Shown in pieces: positions 20,827 to 32,138 of a DNA stretch of 64,000 nucleotides. Made by a program: the position numbers and the translations under genes. Location of the stretch: the NCBI GenBank assembly GCA_900604495.1, contig UWOR01000003.1:124001-188000 (forward strand). Reading direction: 5' to 3'. Within the stretch, counting starts at the first letter, position 1. Each line of letters begins with the position of its first letter. A model generated the notes under the pieces. That model was not told where the DNA came from and searched no databases. It saw only the letters and a list, made by a program, of their open reading frames with translations. Source of the DNA: Desulfovibrio sp. Marseille-P6017. Its GTDB lineage: Bacteria > Bacillota_A > Clostridia > Peptostreptococcales > Peptostreptococcaceae.

Positions 20827-22251
20827 ATGATCAATAGCACAAAAAGAACTAAAATTGTTTGTACATTAGGTCCAGCAAGTGAAAAAGAAGAAACTCTGAA
20901 AGCGCTTATTCAAAATGGATTAAATGTATGTAGAATGAACTTTTCTCATGGATCTCATGAAGAACATAAAGTAAGAATGGATTTAGTAAAAAAAGTAAGA
21001 GAAGAATTAGGACAACCTACTGCTATACTTTTAGATACTAAAGGTCCAGAAATAAGAACAGGACAATTTGATACGCCAGAAGTTTTTTTAGAAGAAGGAC
21101 AAACTTTTACTATAACAATGAAAGATGTTATGGGGAATAAAGAAATGTGTACAGTAAGCTACAAAGGACTAGCTGAAGACGTAGAACCAGGAAATACTAT
21201 ATTAATAGATGATGGTTTAGTAGGACTTACAGTTAAAGAAGTTAATGGTGATGAAATAGTTTGTGTAGTTGAAAACTCAGGGATAGTAAAAAATCATAAA
21301 GGTGTTAACGTACCAGGGGTTAAAGTTAATTTACCTGCAATAACTGAAAAAGATAGAAGCGATATAGAATTTGGTATAGAACAGGGAATCGATTTCATAG
21401 CTGCTTCATTCGTAAGAAAAGTATCTGATGTTTTAGCTATAAGAGAGATACTAGAAGAAAATAATGCTACTGATATAAAAATAATATCTAAGATAGAAAA
21501 TCAAGAAGGTGTAGATAACTTAGATGAAATAATAGCTGTATCTGATGGCATAATGGTTGCTAGAGGTGACCTTGGTGTTGAAATACCAACAGAAGAAATA
21601 CCTGTTGTTCAAAAGCTTATGATAAGTAAGTGTAATAAAGCTGGAAAGCCAGTTATAACTGCAACTCAAATGCTAGACTCTATGATGAGAAATCCAAGAC
21701 CAACAAGAGCAGAAGTAACTGACGTTGCAAATGCAATATACGATGGAACTGATGCAATAATGTTATCTGGAGAAACTGCTGCAGGTAAATATCCAGTTGA
21801 AGCTGTAAAAACAATGGCTACAATAGCTAAAAGAACAGAAGAAACAATTGATTACAATAAAAAATTAAGAAATAAAGCTTTAGAAGCTACAAATGTAACA
21901 GATGCAATAAGTTATTCAACTTGTTCAACTGCTATAGATTTAAATGCAAAAGCTATATTAAGTTCAACTTCTTCAGGACATACTGCAAGAATGGTATCAA
22001 AGTTTAGACCAGCTTGCCCAATAGTTGCGGCAACAGATAATGAAAGGGTAATGAGACAATTATCATTAACTTGGGGAGTACTTCCAACAATAACTACAAA
22101 TGGTAAAAATACTGATGAAGTTATAAACAATGCTATAAGTGCAGCTAAAGAAAAAGAATACGTAGTTGAAAATGATTTAGTAGTAATAACAGCAGGTGTA
22201 CCAGTTGCAACAAGCGGAACTACTAATTTAATAAAAGTAGAAACTATATAA
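20827..22251 (+). CDS. pyk: Pyruvate kinase, short form, copy 1
   Basis: A 474-residue pyruvate kinase (PEP + ADP to pyruvate + ATP). Motifs are CRMNFSHGSHEEH, LDTKGPEIRTG, the catalytic-lysine strand ISKIENQEGVDN and NPRPTRAEVTDVANA. It lacks the extra C-terminal PEP-utilising-like domain found in the ~585-residue Bacillus and many clostridial enzymes. It sits with the second enolase directly after the diacid operon, and AGGAGAG precedes the ATG. Together with glycerate kinase and enolase it would complete a path from glycerate to pyruvate. Confidence 0.95.
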   Translation: MINSTKRTKIVCTLGPASEKEETLKALIQNGLNVCRMNFSHGSHEEHKVRMDLVKKVREELGQPTAILLDTKGPEIRTGQFDTPEVFLEEGQTFTITMKDVMGNKEMCTVSYKGLAEDVEPGNTILIDDGLVGLTVKEVNGDEIVCVVENSGIVKNHKGVNVPGVKVNLPAITEKDRSDIEFGIEQGIDFIAASFVRKVSDVLAIREILEENNATDIKIISKIENQEGVDNLDEIIAVSDGIMVARGDLGVEIPTEEIPVVQKLMISKCNKAGKPVITATQMLDSMMRNPRPTRAEVTDVANAIYDGTDAIMLSGETAAGKYPVEAVKTMATIAKRTEETIDYNKKLRNKALEATNVTDAISYSTCSTAIDLNAKAILSSTSSGHTARMVSKFRPACPIVAATDNERVMRQLSLTWGVLPTITTNGKNTDEVINNAISAAKEKEYVVENDLVVITAGVPVATSGTTNLIKVETI

Positions 22252-22348
22252 TAAATAATTTATATAAATTTTAAATAGATGTAGACAATAGTATAGTAGG
22301 TTTTTTAATCTATTATATAATCATATAAAAATTTTGGAGGTAATTTAA

Positions 22349-23641
<1,293 letters not shown>

Positions 23642-23642
23642 T

Positions 23643-23706
23643 AAAAAAAGACTATCTTGAGAAAGTATTATAATATTAGACTATCTCATAGATAGTCTTT
23701 TTTATT
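23643..23706 (+). terminator. Terminator after eno copy 2
   Basis: AAAAAAGACTATC / GATAGTCTTTTTT stem with a long loop containing a second small pairing (TTGAGA / TCTCA), then T-rich. Confidence 0.75.
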
Positions 23707-24017
23707 TTTACAGATATTATAATTTATTTTGAAAAATATATGTGAAGATAATATTAACTGTAAAAATTTAGAGTGATTATTAATATGATTAATATAGAAT
23801 TATATTGAATAAAATATTGTTAGAAAGCATTGATTATATATAAGTATAATCAAATAATATAATCTAAATTGAGTAAACTTTTAATGTGAATATTGAGCAT
23901 TGCATAAGGATAGTATATATAACAAAATATATAGAAAATTATTTAATTTTTAGAAGTGATATTTTAATTTTTAATGCTGTTTGATATTACATTAATAAAT
24001 AGGAGGCGATAGAAATT
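23707..24017 (+). other. AT-rich leader of the glycerate operon
   Basis: Non-coding and very AT-rich. The one clear structure is the 24-bp inverted repeat TTGATTATA-N6-TATAATCAA at 23830-23853, a candidate operator. AGGAGGCG near 24002-24009 is the ribosome binding site of the kinase. Confidence 0.4.
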
Positions 24018-25157
24018 ATGAAAATAGTAATTGCAATAGACTCACTAAAAGGAAGCTTAAGTTCTATGGAAGCAGCTAATGCTATAAAAAAAGGAATAGA
24101 AAATGCTAAATTACAAGCAGATGTTGAAATAAAACCATTAGCCGATGGTGGAGAAGGTACAGTAGATGCATTAGTTGAAGGAATGAATGGTAAAAGGAGA
24201 ACTGTACAAGTTTGTGGTCCAGTTAAGCAAAAAATTAATGCAACTTATGGAGTATTAGAGCAAAGTAATACTGCAATAATGGAAATGGCTCAAGCAGCAG
24301 GAATTACTTTAGTTTCTGGGGAAGATAAAAATCCATTAATAACAACTACATATGGAGTAGGAGAGATGATAAAAGAAGCTATAAATGAAGGCTGTAGAAA
24401 CTTTGTGATAGGTATAGGTGGAAGTGCAACCAATGATGGTGGAGTAGGTATGCTTCAAGCTTTAGGATTTAAATTTTATGATGAAAATAATGAATTAGTT
24501 GGATTAGGAGGACAAGTATTAAATCAAATAAGAAAAATAGATGTAAGTGAAAAATTAGAAAAATTAGATGAATGTACTTTTAAAATAGCATGCGATGTTA
24601 ATAATCCTTTATATGGATTAAATGGAGCGGCTCATATATATTCACCTCAGAAAGGAGCTACACCAAGTATAGTAGAAGAGCTGGATAAAGGGCTTATGAA
24701 TTTTGCACAGGTTGTAAAAAGAGATTTAGGCAAGGACTTAGCAGATGTACCAGGGGTTGGAGCAGCAGGAGGCCTAGGATTTGGATTTTTAGCATTTTTA
24801 AATGCAAAGCTTGAATCAGGTATAAAGATAATACTTGATGAAACTAAGTTAGAAGATGCAGTTAAGGATGCTGATATTGTTGTAACTGGAGAAGGAAGAC
24901 TTGATAATCAAACAGCAATGGGAAAAGCTCCAATAGGAGTTGCTAAGTTAGCAAAAAAGTATGGTGCAAAGGTCATAGCAATATCAGGATGTATAACAGA
25001 TGATGCAGTTAAATGTAATGAAGAAGGTATAGATGCATTCTTTGCAATTGTAAATAAGGCTATGTCATTAGAAGAAGCTGTAGATAAAAGTACAGCAGAA
25101 AAAAATATGATTCAAACCGCAACTCAAATATTTAATTTAGTCAGGGTGTTAAGTTAA
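24018..25157 (+). CDS. Glycerate 2-kinase (GarK/GlxK family), copy 2
   Basis: A 379-residue paralogue of the kinase at 13147, with the same signatures (IDSLKGSLSSMEAANA, ADGGEGTV, GIGGSATNDGGVGM, TGEGRLDNQT). It is the first gene of a three-gene unit with a GntP-type permease and a pyruvate kinase. This reads as an operon for uptake and use of glycerate itself: glycerate to 2-phosphoglycerate, then enolase, then pyruvate kinase. The assignment to free glycerate is inferred from context. Confidence 0.9.
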   Translation: MKIVIAIDSLKGSLSSMEAANAIKKGIENAKLQADVEIKPLADGGEGTVDALVEGMNGKRRTVQVCGPVKQKINATYGVLEQSNTAIMEMAQAAGITLVSGEDKNPLITTTYGVGEMIKEAINEGCRNFVIGIGGSATNDGGVGMLQALGFKFYDENNELVGLGGQVLNQIRKIDVSEKLEKLDECTFKIACDVNNPLYGLNGAAHIYSPQKGATPSIVEELDKGLMNFAQVVKRDLGKDLADVPGVGAAGGLGFGFLAFLNAKLESGIKIILDETKLEDAVKDADIVVTGEGRLDNQTAMGKAPIGVAKLAKKYGAKVIAISGCITDDAVKCNEEGIDAFFAIVNKAMSLEEAVDKSTAEKNMIQTATQIFNLVRVLS

Positions 25158-25208
25158 TTTTAAGTTTATATAAATAAGATACAAAATTATATAATGGTGG
25201 TGAAGTAG

Positions 25209-26474
25209 ATGGATATACAAATAACTACATTTGGAGCATTATTAGGGTTAGCAGTAGCTATAATTCTAATAATAAAAAAATTTCAACCAGCATATAGCTT
25301 AATATTAGGAGCATTAATTGGTGGATTAGTTGGTGGAGCGGGCCTTGTTGGAACTGTAGATGTAATGATGGAAGGTGCAAGGGGAATAATGTCAGCTATT
25401 CTTCGTATATTGACATCTGGAGTCCTTGCAGGTGTTCTTATAAAAACTGGAGCTGCAGCTAAAATTGCAGATCAAATAATAAGAACATTAGGAGAAAAAA
25501 GAGCTTTAATTGCTTTAGCATTATCAACTTTAATATTAACAGCAGTAGGTGTATTCGTAGATATATCAGTAATAACAGTTGCACCTATAGCTTTAGCAAT
25601 AGGTAAAAAATTAGGATATTCAAAGTTTACAGTGCTTTTAGCTATGATAGGTGGAGGAAAATGTGGTAACGTAATTTCTCCAAATCCAAATACAATAGCA
25701 GCATCAGAAAACTTTGGCGTAAGCTTATCATCATTAATGGCAGCTAATATAATACCAGCAATTTTTGGATTAGTAGCTACTATTATAATTGCAAATATAT
25801 TAGCTAAAAAACATGCTGGAGATAAAATTGAATTAAATTTAGAAGAAAATGAACCTCAAGAAGAGTTACCATCTTTTTTTGCAGCAATAGTAGGTCCATT
25901 AGTAGCAATATTACTACTTTCATTAAGACCTATAGTAGGAATTACAGTAGACCCACTTATAGCTTTACCTCTAGGAGGAATTATAGGAGTATTAGTTATG
26001 GGAAAAATAAGATATATAAATGATTATATGGCATTTGGTTTATCAAAGATGATGCCAGTTGCAATACTTTTAATAGGAACAGGTACAATTGCAGGTGTAA
26101 TTAAATATTCAGGAGTCCAAGCTAGTACAATATCAATACTTAATGCAATGCATATACCAGAGTTCTTATTAGCACCAATTTCAGGTATATTAATGGGTGC
26201 CGCAACTGCATCAACTACATCAGGAGCAACTATTGCTTCAGCTACATTTGCACCAGCAATAATATCAGTTGGAATAGCTCCATTAGCAGGAGCAGCAATG
26301 GTGCATGTAGGAGCAACTGTACTTGATAGTTTACCACATGGTTCATTTTTCCACGCAACAGGAGGTTCAGTAAATATGAGTATAAATGAACGTCTAAAAC
26401 TAGTACCATATGAAGCTGCTGTTGGGTTAACTATAACAATAGTTTCAACTATTATGTGGGGAATAATAATGTAA
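25209..26474 (+). CDS. GntP-family permease, likely for glycerate
   Basis: A 421-residue polytopic membrane protein of the GntP family with about 12 hydrophobic segments. FVDISVITVAPIALAIG near residue 118 and GGGKCGNVISPNPNTIA near 150 are typical. It differs clearly from the permease at 11077, including a short acidic loop (EENEPQEELP) near residue 215. It lies between a glycerate kinase and a pyruvate kinase with short gaps, so glycerate is the most likely substrate. Confidence 0.85.
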   Translation: MDIQITTFGALLGLAVAIILIIKKFQPAYSLILGALIGGLVGGAGLVGTVDVMMEGARGIMSAILRILTSGVLAGVLIKTGAAAKIADQIIRTLGEKRALIALALSTLILTAVGVFVDISVITVAPIALAIGKKLGYSKFTVLLAMIGGGKCGNVISPNPNTIAASENFGVSLSSLMAANIIPAIFGLVATIIIANILAKKHAGDKIELNLEENEPQEELPSFFAAIVGPLVAILLLSLRPIVGITVDPLIALPLGGIIGVLVMGKIRYINDYMAFGLSKMMPVAILLIGTGTIAGVIKYSGVQASTISILNAMHIPEFLLAPISGILMGAATASTTSGATIASATFAPAIISVGIAPLAGAAMVHVGATVLDSLPHGSFFHATGGSVNMSINERLKLVPYEAAVGLTITIVSTIMWGIIM

Positions 26475-26514
26475 TATATTATAAAACTATACACTAAGTA
26501 GAGGAGACAAACGT

Positions 26515-27939
26515 ATGATAAATAGCATAAAAAGAACCAAGATTGTTTGTACATTAGGACCAGCAAGTGACAAAGAAGAAACTTTAAAATTACTTATTCA
26601 AAATGGATTAAATGTTTGTAGATTTAACTTCTCCCATGGTTCTCATGAAGAGCATAAAGTAAGAATGGATTTAGTTAAAAAAGTAAGAGCAGAATTAGGA
26701 CAACCTACTGCTATACTTTTAGATACTAAAGGGCCAGAAATAAGGACAGGAGAATTTAATGAACCAGAAGTTTTTTTAAAAGAAGGACACACTTTCACTA
26801 TAACAATGAAGGATGTTATGGGAAGTCAGGATATGTGCACAGTAAGCTATAAAGGATTAGTTAAGGATGTTAAGTGTGGAGATATCATATTAATAGATGA
26901 TGGTTTAGTAGGACTTAAAGTAAAAGAAGTCAATAATGATGATATAGTTTGTGTAGTTGAAAATTCAGGTATAGTAAAAAATCATAAGGGGGTTAATGTT
27001 CCAGGTGTTAAAGTTAATTTACCCGCTATAACTGAAAAGGATAGAAGTGATATCGAGTTTGGAATAGAACAAGGAATAGATTTTATAGCAGCTTCATTCG
27101 TAAGAAAAGCATCTGATGTATTAGCTATAAGAAAAATATTAGAAGAAAATAATGCTACTGATATAAAAATAATATCTAAGATAGAAAATCAAGAAGGTGT
27201 AGACAACTTAGATGAAATAATAGATATATCTGATGGTATAATGGTTGCTAGAGGTGATCTTGGTGTTGAAATACCAACAGAAGAAATACCTATTGTTCAA
27301 AAAAATATGATAAATAAATGTAATAAAGCAGGAAAACCAGTTATAACTGCAACTCAAATGCTGGATTCGATGATGAGAAATCCAAGACCAACAAGAGCAG
27401 AAGTAACTGATGTTGCAAATGCAATATACGATGGAACTGATGCAATAATGTTATCTGGAGAAACTGCTGCAGGGAAATATCCTGTTGAAGCTGTAAAAAC
27501 AATGGCTATAATAGCTAAAAGAACTGAAGAAACCATTGATTATAATACAAAATTAAGAGAAAAAGCTTTAGAAGCTACAAATGTGACAGATGCAATAAGT
27601 TATTCAACTTGTGCAACTGCTATAGATTTAAATGCAAAAGCAATATTAAGTTCAACCTCATCAGGTCATACTGCAAGAATGGTATCAAAGTTTAGACCAG
27701 AATGCCCGATAGTTGCGATAACAGATAATGAAAGAGTAATGAGACAATTATCATTAACTTGGGGTGCGCTTCCAGTTATAACTACAAGTGGTAAAAATAC
27801 AGATGAAGTTATAAATAATGCAATAAATGCAGCTAAAGAAAAACAATACATAGCTGAAAATGATTTAGTGGTAATAACCGCAGGTGTGCCAGTTGCAACA
27901 AGTGGAACTACTAATTTAATAAAAGTAGAAACTATATAA
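26515..27939 (+). CDS. pyk: Pyruvate kinase, short form, copy 2
   Basis: A 474-residue paralogue of the enzyme at 20827, about 90% identical by eye and also lacking the extra C-terminal domain. One conserved spot differs: the usual R-M/L-NFSHG reads CRFNFSHG. It follows the GntP-type permease by 40 bp, so it is the third gene of the glycerate unit, with AGAGGAG upstream and a terminator after it. Two short pyruvate kinases within 6 kb is unusual and ties both to the sugar-acid pathway. Confidence 0.94.
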   Translation: MINSIKRTKIVCTLGPASDKEETLKLLIQNGLNVCRFNFSHGSHEEHKVRMDLVKKVRAELGQPTAILLDTKGPEIRTGEFNEPEVFLKEGHTFTITMKDVMGSQDMCTVSYKGLVKDVKCGDIILIDDGLVGLKVKEVNNDDIVCVVENSGIVKNHKGVNVPGVKVNLPAITEKDRSDIEFGIEQGIDFIAASFVRKASDVLAIRKILEENNATDIKIISKIENQEGVDNLDEIIDISDGIMVARGDLGVEIPTEEIPIVQKNMINKCNKAGKPVITATQMLDSMMRNPRPTRAEVTDVANAIYDGTDAIMLSGETAAGKYPVEAVKTMAIIAKRTEETIDYNTKLREKALEATNVTDAISYSTCATAIDLNAKAILSSTSSGHTARMVSKFRPECPIVAITDNERVMRQLSLTWGALPVITTSGKNTDEVINNAINAAKEKQYIAENDLVVITAGVPVATSGTTNLIKVETI

Positions 27940-27947
27940 TTTTAAAC

Positions 27948-27990
27948 CTAAGCTAATAATATTAATCATATTATTGGCTTATTTTTTTGT
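27948..27990 (+). terminator. Terminator after pyk copy 2
   Basis: TAAGCTAATAATAT pairs with ATATTATTGGCTTA (one G-U), then seven T residues. Confidence 0.8.
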
Positions 27991-28037
27991 TATGATATTA
28001 TAAAAGAGAGTCAATCAAACACAGGGGGAAAATTAAT

Positions 28038-29603
28038 ATGATTAGGTTTGAGATAAATACTAAAAATAGATTTGGTATTACTACTGAAATATTATATAAG
28101 CTATATAATAAAAAAATAGATTTAGTATCTATGGAGGTTTTTCCGGAAAAGGTTTGTATAAAAATAGATGATATTGATCCAGATAATAAAGATATTCTTA
28201 AAGAGGCAATATCTAGTATAGAAGACATTATCTCTATAGATGAAATAGAACTTTTAAATCATGAAAAAAATGAACAAAAGCTACTGGCAGTTATAAATTC
28301 TGTAGATGAAGGAATTATTTCTATAGATAAAAATTTTAGAATTAATATATTTAATAACTATTGTCAGGATTTGTTTAACTATAATAAGCAGGATGTTATT
28401 GGAGAAGATATTAGGGGAATTATTGGAAAAGATGATGTAATTGTAGATTTAATTAATAATGGTGATGAATATGACAATATAAAAGCTACATTAACTCATG
28501 ATGGTATAAAAAGCAACTATATAACTACAGGAAGAAGAATAACAAATGATCATGGAGAAACTATAGGTGGTGTAATTTCTATAAAAGATGTTAATAAAGC
28601 AAAACAACTTGTTAATATTATCAATAAAAATAATGATGGGCCTTTTAAAAATATAATAGGTAATAGCAAGAGTATAGAAAAGGTAAAGCAGATGACTTTG
28701 GCTATAGCAAAAAGTAACTCAACTGTATTATTAAGAGGAGAAAGTGGTACAGGTAAAGAGCTATTTGCAAATGCTACACATGAGTTAAGTGATAGAAAAA
28801 ATAAAAGATTTATAGCTATTAACTGTGCGGCACTGCCAGATAGCTTACTAGAAAGTGAATTATTCGGATATGAAAAAGGTAGTTTTACAGGGGCTATGCA
28901 AAATGGTAAGGAAGGACTTTTTAAGGAAGCTAATGGAGGAACTATTTTTCTAGATGAAATAGGAGAGTTATCAATGTTACTTCAAGCTAAACTTTTAAGA
29001 GTTTTACAAGAAGGAAAAATAAGAAAGATTGGTAGCAGTAAAGAAGAAGATGTTGATGTAAGGATTATAGCTGCCACTCATAAAAATCTTGAAAATATGA
29101 TAAAAGAAGGAAGCTTTAGAGAAGATTTATACTATAGATTAAATGTAATCCCAATAAAAATACCAAGCCTAAGAGAACGATTAGAGGACATTCCAATATT
29201 AACTCAGTTCTTTATAGACAAGCTTAATAAGAAACTTAAGAAAAATATAAAAGGATTTAAAAAGGATTTTATTGATACTTTGATGAACTATGATTGGCCA
29301 GGGAATGTAAGAGAACTACAGAATTTAATAGAAAGGGCAATGAATCTATGTAGTGGAGACATTTTGACTTCTAAAGATATTATTATAGATTATTTATATA
29401 AAAGTGAAGATATTATACAAAGTATTATTGAAGATGATGATATAAAAATAAGTACTCTAAAAGAGGAAATGGAAAACTACGAAAAAGAAATTATTATGAA
29501 AGTATATAATATTAATAAAAGTTATAGGGAGAGTGCTAAAATACTTGGAATATCGCATACATCAGTGATGAATAAGGTAAAGAAATATAAAATAAATGAG
29601 TAA
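28038..29603 (+). CDS. TyrR-like sigma-54-dependent activator
   Basis: A 521-residue enhancer-binding protein. An ACT-like N-terminal domain (residues 1-75) and a PAS-like domain (~80-190) precede the AAA+ domain: Walker A GESGTGKE at 234-241, the sigma-54 loop as GSFTGA at 281-286 (the usual form is GAFTGA) and Walker B TIFLDE at 302-307. The C-terminal Fis-type helix-turn-helix reads [14 protein letters not shown], close to E. coli TyrR. This layout is that of TyrR, which senses aromatic amino acids. Three TyrR-type boxes and a sigma-54 promoter follow directly, pointing to the methionine gamma-lyase gene as its target. Confidence 0.9.
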   Translation: MIRFEINTKNRFGITTEILYKLYNKKIDLVSMEVFPEKVCIKIDDIDPDNKDILKEAISSIEDIISIDEIELLNHEKNEQKLLAVINSVDEGIISIDKNFRINIFNNYCQDLFNYNKQDVIGEDIRGIIGKDDVIVDLINNGDEYDNIKATLTHDGIKSNYITTGRRITNDHGETIGGVISIKDVNKAKQLVNIINKNNDGPFKNIIGNSKSIEKVKQMTLAIAKSNSTVLLRGESGTGKELFANATHELSDRKNKRFIAINCAALPDSLLESELFGYEKGSFTGAMQNGKEGLFKEANGGTIFLDEIGELSMLLQAKLLRVLQEGKIRKIGSSKEEDVDVRIIAATHKNLENMIKEGSFREDLYYRLNVIPIKIPSLRERLEDIPILTQFFIDKLNKKLKKNIKGFKKDFIDTLMNYDWPGNVRELQNLIERAMNLCSGDILTSKDIIIDYLYKSEDIIQSIIEDDDIKISTLKEEMENYEKEIIMKVYNINKSYRESAKILGISHTSVMNKVKKYKINE

Positions 29604-29611
29604 GATAAATT

Positions 29612-29681
29612 TGTAAATAAATATTTACAGATGTAAAGTTTTATTTACGTAAAATATATATAATGTAAACAAAGGTTTACG
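29612..29681 (+). promoter_or_regulatory. Three TyrR-type boxes (enhancer)
   Basis: TGTAAA-N6-TTTACR occurs three times: 29612-29629 (perfect, ending TTTACA), 29632-29649 and 29664-29681 (both ending TTTACG). Centres are 20 and 32 bp apart, roughly two and three helical turns, so all lie on one face of the DNA. The E. coli TyrR box is TGTAAA-N6-TTTACA. The last box ends about 137 bp before the -24 element, a normal enhancer distance. Confidence 0.8.
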
Positions 29682-29732
29682 ATATATATAAATATATATA
29701 ATAAGATAAGAAAAATATGTGAATACACCATC

Positions 29733-29746
29733 GGAAAACGTTTTAC
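29733..29746 (+). promoter_or_regulatory. cre-like site
   Basis: GGAAAACGTTTT, similar to sites at 10942-10953 and 39347-39358. It matches the core of CcpA-binding sites but not the full consensus. It lies between the TyrR boxes and the sigma-54 promoter. Confidence 0.35.
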
Positions 29747-29817
29747 AAAGTGGCTTATTTCAAGGGGTACAAAACTAATAAAATAAAAAATAAAGTTTAT
29801 TATTTAAAAGTAAAAAG

Positions 29818-29834
29818 TTGGCACAATGATTGCT
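29818..29834 (+). promoter_or_regulatory. Sigma-54 (-24/-12) promoter
   Basis: TTGGCAC at 29818-29824, five bases, TTGCT at 29830-29834. This matches the RpoN consensus TGGCAC-N5-TTGCW exactly. It lies 40 bp before the methionine gamma-lyase start, downstream of an activator gene of the right class. Confidence 0.85.
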
Positions 29835-29874
29835 CTATATAATTGTGTAAATAAAATTATAGGGGGTAACTCAA

Positions 29875-31101
29875 ATGGAAAACTTAAAAAATAAAAAATT
29901 CGCAACACAAGCTATACATGGAGGTCATAAAAAAGACCCAGTATCAGGAGCTTTAACAACGCCTATATACCAAACATCAACTTTCGTATTCGATAGTGCA
30001 GAACAAGGTGGGAGAAGATTTGCGCTAGAAGAAGATGGATTTATATATTCAAGATTAGGAAATCCTACAAACATGCAATTAGAAGAAAAGATAGCTTTAT
30101 TAGAAAAAGGTGAAGCTTGTGTATCTACAGCTTCAGGAATGGGAGCTATAACTTCTACTTTATGGTCAGCATTAAAGGCAGGAGATCATATGGTTGCAAG
30201 TAAAACTTTATATGGATGTACTTACGCATTATTAAATCATGGAATGAGCAGATATGGAGTAGATGTTACTTTTGTAGATGCAACAGACTTAGATGAAGTA
30301 AAAGCAGCTATGAGAGAAAATACTAAAGTTGTTTATTTAGAAACTCCAGCAAATCCAGATTTAAAATTAATAGATATAGAGTCTGTATCAAAAATAGCTC
30401 ATGAAGTAGAGGGTTGTATGGTTGTAGTTGATAATACCTTCTGTACTCCATACATACAAAGACCTTTAGAGTTTGGAGCTGACGTTGTAGTTCACTCTGC
30501 TACTAAATACTTAAATGGTCATGGAGATGTTCTAGCTGGGTTCGTTGTTGGTAAACAAGAATTCATTAATCAAGTAAGATTATTTGGAATAAAGGATATG
30601 ACAGGTGCTGTACTTTCTGCATTTGATGCTTACTTAATAATAAGAGGAATGAAAACTTTACAAGTAAGAATGGATAGACATACTAAAAATGCTAAAGAAG
30701 TTGCTAAATTCTTAGAATCTCATACAAATGTAGAAAAAGTAAATTATCCAGGATTAGAAAGCTTCCCACAATATGAATTAGCTCAAAAACAAATGGATAT
30801 GCCAGGCGGTATGATAGCATTTGAAGTTAAGGGTGGACTTGAAGCTGGTAAAAAATTATTAAATTCTTTAGAATTATGTACTCTTGCAGTTAGTTTAGGT
30901 GACTGTGAAACATTAATACAACATCCTGCATCTATGACTCATTCACCATATACTCCAGAAGAAAGAGCTGAAGCTGGAATATCTGAAGGATTAATAAGAA
31001 TATCTGTAGGACTTGAAGATCCTGAAGATATAATAGCTGACTTAAAGCAAGGTTTAGATAAATTAGAGTGTGTAGAAAAAGAAGAAGTGTTAAATGCTTA
31101 A
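29875..31101 (+). CDS. Methionine gamma-lyase
   Basis: A 408-residue PLP enzyme of the Cys/Met metabolism family. The Schiff-base lysine is K211 ([11 protein letters not shown]), and Y113-G-C115 corresponds to the tyrosine and the diagnostic cysteine (C116 in Pseudomonas) that separate methionine gamma-lyase from cystathionine lyases. It splits methionine into methanethiol, ammonia and 2-oxobutyrate. It is read from a sigma-54 promoter. The 2-oxoacid:ferredoxin oxidoreductase operon follows and could oxidise the 2-oxobutyrate to propionyl-CoA. A strong GGGGG ribosome binding site is present. Confidence 0.88.
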   Translation: MENLKNKKFATQAIHGGHKKDPVSGALTTPIYQTSTFVFDSAEQGGRRFALEEDGFIYSRLGNPTNMQLEEKIALLEKGEACVSTASGMGAITSTLWSALKAGDHMVASKTLYGCTYALLNHGMSRYGVDVTFVDATDLDEVKAAMRENTKVVYLETPANPDLKLIDIESVSKIAHEVEGCMVVVDNTFCTPYIQRPLEFGADVVVHSATKYLNGHGDVLAGFVVGKQEFINQVRLFGIKDMTGAVLSAFDAYLIIRGMKTLQVRMDRHTKNAKEVAKFLESHTNVEKVNYPGLESFPQYELAQKQMDMPGGMIAFEVKGGLEAGKKLLNSLELCTLAVSLGDCETLIQHPASMTHSPYTPEERAEAGISEGLIRISVGLEDPEDIIADLKQGLDKLECVEKEEVLNA

Positions 31102-31115
31102 AATATAATACTAAT

Positions 31116-31199
31116 ATCCGCTATGATACTTTTATCATGGCGGATAGTTAAGATTTCCATTGTTAGATAATAACAATTGTATGATAATGGAAATCTTAA
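31116..31199 (+). other. Two tandem hairpins without T-runs
   Basis: The first, 31116-31145, pairs ATCCGC...ATGATA with TATCAT...GCGGAT. The second, 31148-31199, has a perfect 14-bp stem TTAAGATTTCCATT / AATGGAAATCTTAA with a small inner hairpin. Neither is followed by a T-run. They lie between methionine gamma-lyase and the oxidoreductase genes and may control read-through or RNA processing. Confidence 0.5.
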
Positions 31200-31250
31200 A
31201 TAAGATTTTATTGGATGAGCACAAATATACTTAATTTTTAAGGGGGTATG

Positions 31251-31826
31251 ATGGTGAATAACACAATAGAGATTAGATGGCATGGAAGGGGAGGACAAGG
31301 TGCAAAAACTGCTTCATTATTACTAGCAGATGTTGCATTTAGTACAGGTAAATATGTGCAAGGTTTCCCTGAATATGGTCCAGAGAGAATGGGGGCACCA
31401 ATAACTGCTTATAACAGAATCAGTGATAAAGAGATAAGAGTACACTCAAATATATATGAGCCACAATTTGTAGTAGTAGTTGATGAAACTTTATTAGAAT
31501 CAGTAGATGTAACTAAAGGATTAAAAAAGGATGGCGCAATAATAGTAAATACATCTAAAAGTAAAGATGAAATATCAAAATATCTTAAAGGATATGAAGG
31601 CAGGTTGTATACAGTAGATGCTAGAAGTGTATCAGAAAGAGCTCTAGGAAAATACTTCCCAAATTCGCCAATGCTTGCATCAATAGTGAAGGTAGCAAAC
31701 ATAATGCCTTTAGATACATTTTTAAATGAGATGGAAACTTCTTTTAAACATAAATTTGCATCTAAGCCAGAGGTTATAGATGGAAATATGAAAGCTCTAA
31801 AAATTGCACTAGAGGAGGTAGAATAG
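31251..31826 (+). CDS. 2-oxoacid:ferredoxin oxidoreductase, gamma subunit
   Basis: About 191 residues. The POR gamma domain begins with RWHGRGGQGAKTAS, and PEYGPERMGAP is the family signature. It forms an enzyme with the next three genes that oxidises a 2-oxoacid to acyl-CoA, CO2 and reduced ferredoxin. Three starts are possible (ATG 31248, ATG 31251, GTG 31254). The GGGGG at 31242-31246 is only one base from the first, so one of the later two is likelier. The stop codon abuts the next start. Confidence 0.9.
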   Translation: MVNNTIEIRWHGRGGQGAKTASLLLADVAFSTGKYVQGFPEYGPERMGAPITAYNRISDKEIRVHSNIYEPQFVVVVDETLLESVDVTKGLKKDGAIIVNTSKSKDEISKYLKGYEGRLYTVDARSVSERALGKYFPNSPMLASIVKVANIMPLDTFLNEMETSFKHKFASKPEVIDGNMKALKIALEEVE

Positions 31827-32138
31827 ATGGAAAACAAGAAAATAAGCAAAGTTATTACAGAAGATATATCTTGGAAAGATATAACACCAGCAGGAAATGT
31901 TTTTGGTGGTGGAACTTCAGCAGAATTTAACACAGGTGAATGGAGAGTAGATAAGCCTATATTTATAGAAGATAAATGTAAGCAATGCTTACTATGCATT
32001 CCAGTTTGTCCAGATAGTGCTATTCCTGTAGAGAATAAAAAAAGAAGTGAATTTAACTATATGCACTGTAAAGGATGTGGTATATGTGCAAAAGTTTGTC
32101 CTTTCGATGCTATAGAAATGGTAAAGGAGGAAGTATAG
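31827..32138 (+). CDS. 2-oxoacid:ferredoxin oxidoreductase, delta (ferredoxin) subunit
   Basis: A 103-residue protein with two complete [4Fe-4S] motifs, CKQCLLCIPVCPD near residues 51-63 and CKGCGICAKVCP near 81-92. It passes electrons from the TPP site to ferredoxin. No gap separates it from its neighbours, so translation is probably coupled. Ribosome binding site GAGGAGG. Confidence 0.93.
   Translation: MENKKISKVITEDISWKDITPAGNVFGGGTSAEFNTGEWRVDKPIFIEDKCKQCLLCIPVCPDSAIPVENKKRSEFNYMHCKGCGICAKVCPFDAIEMVKEEV

Noticed and set aside
29682..29874. SAM riboswitch or T-box ahead of methionine gamma-lyase
   Set aside because: No SAM-I core, T-box sequence or terminator/antiterminator pair is visible. 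Control is explained by TyrR boxes and a sigma-54 promoter.
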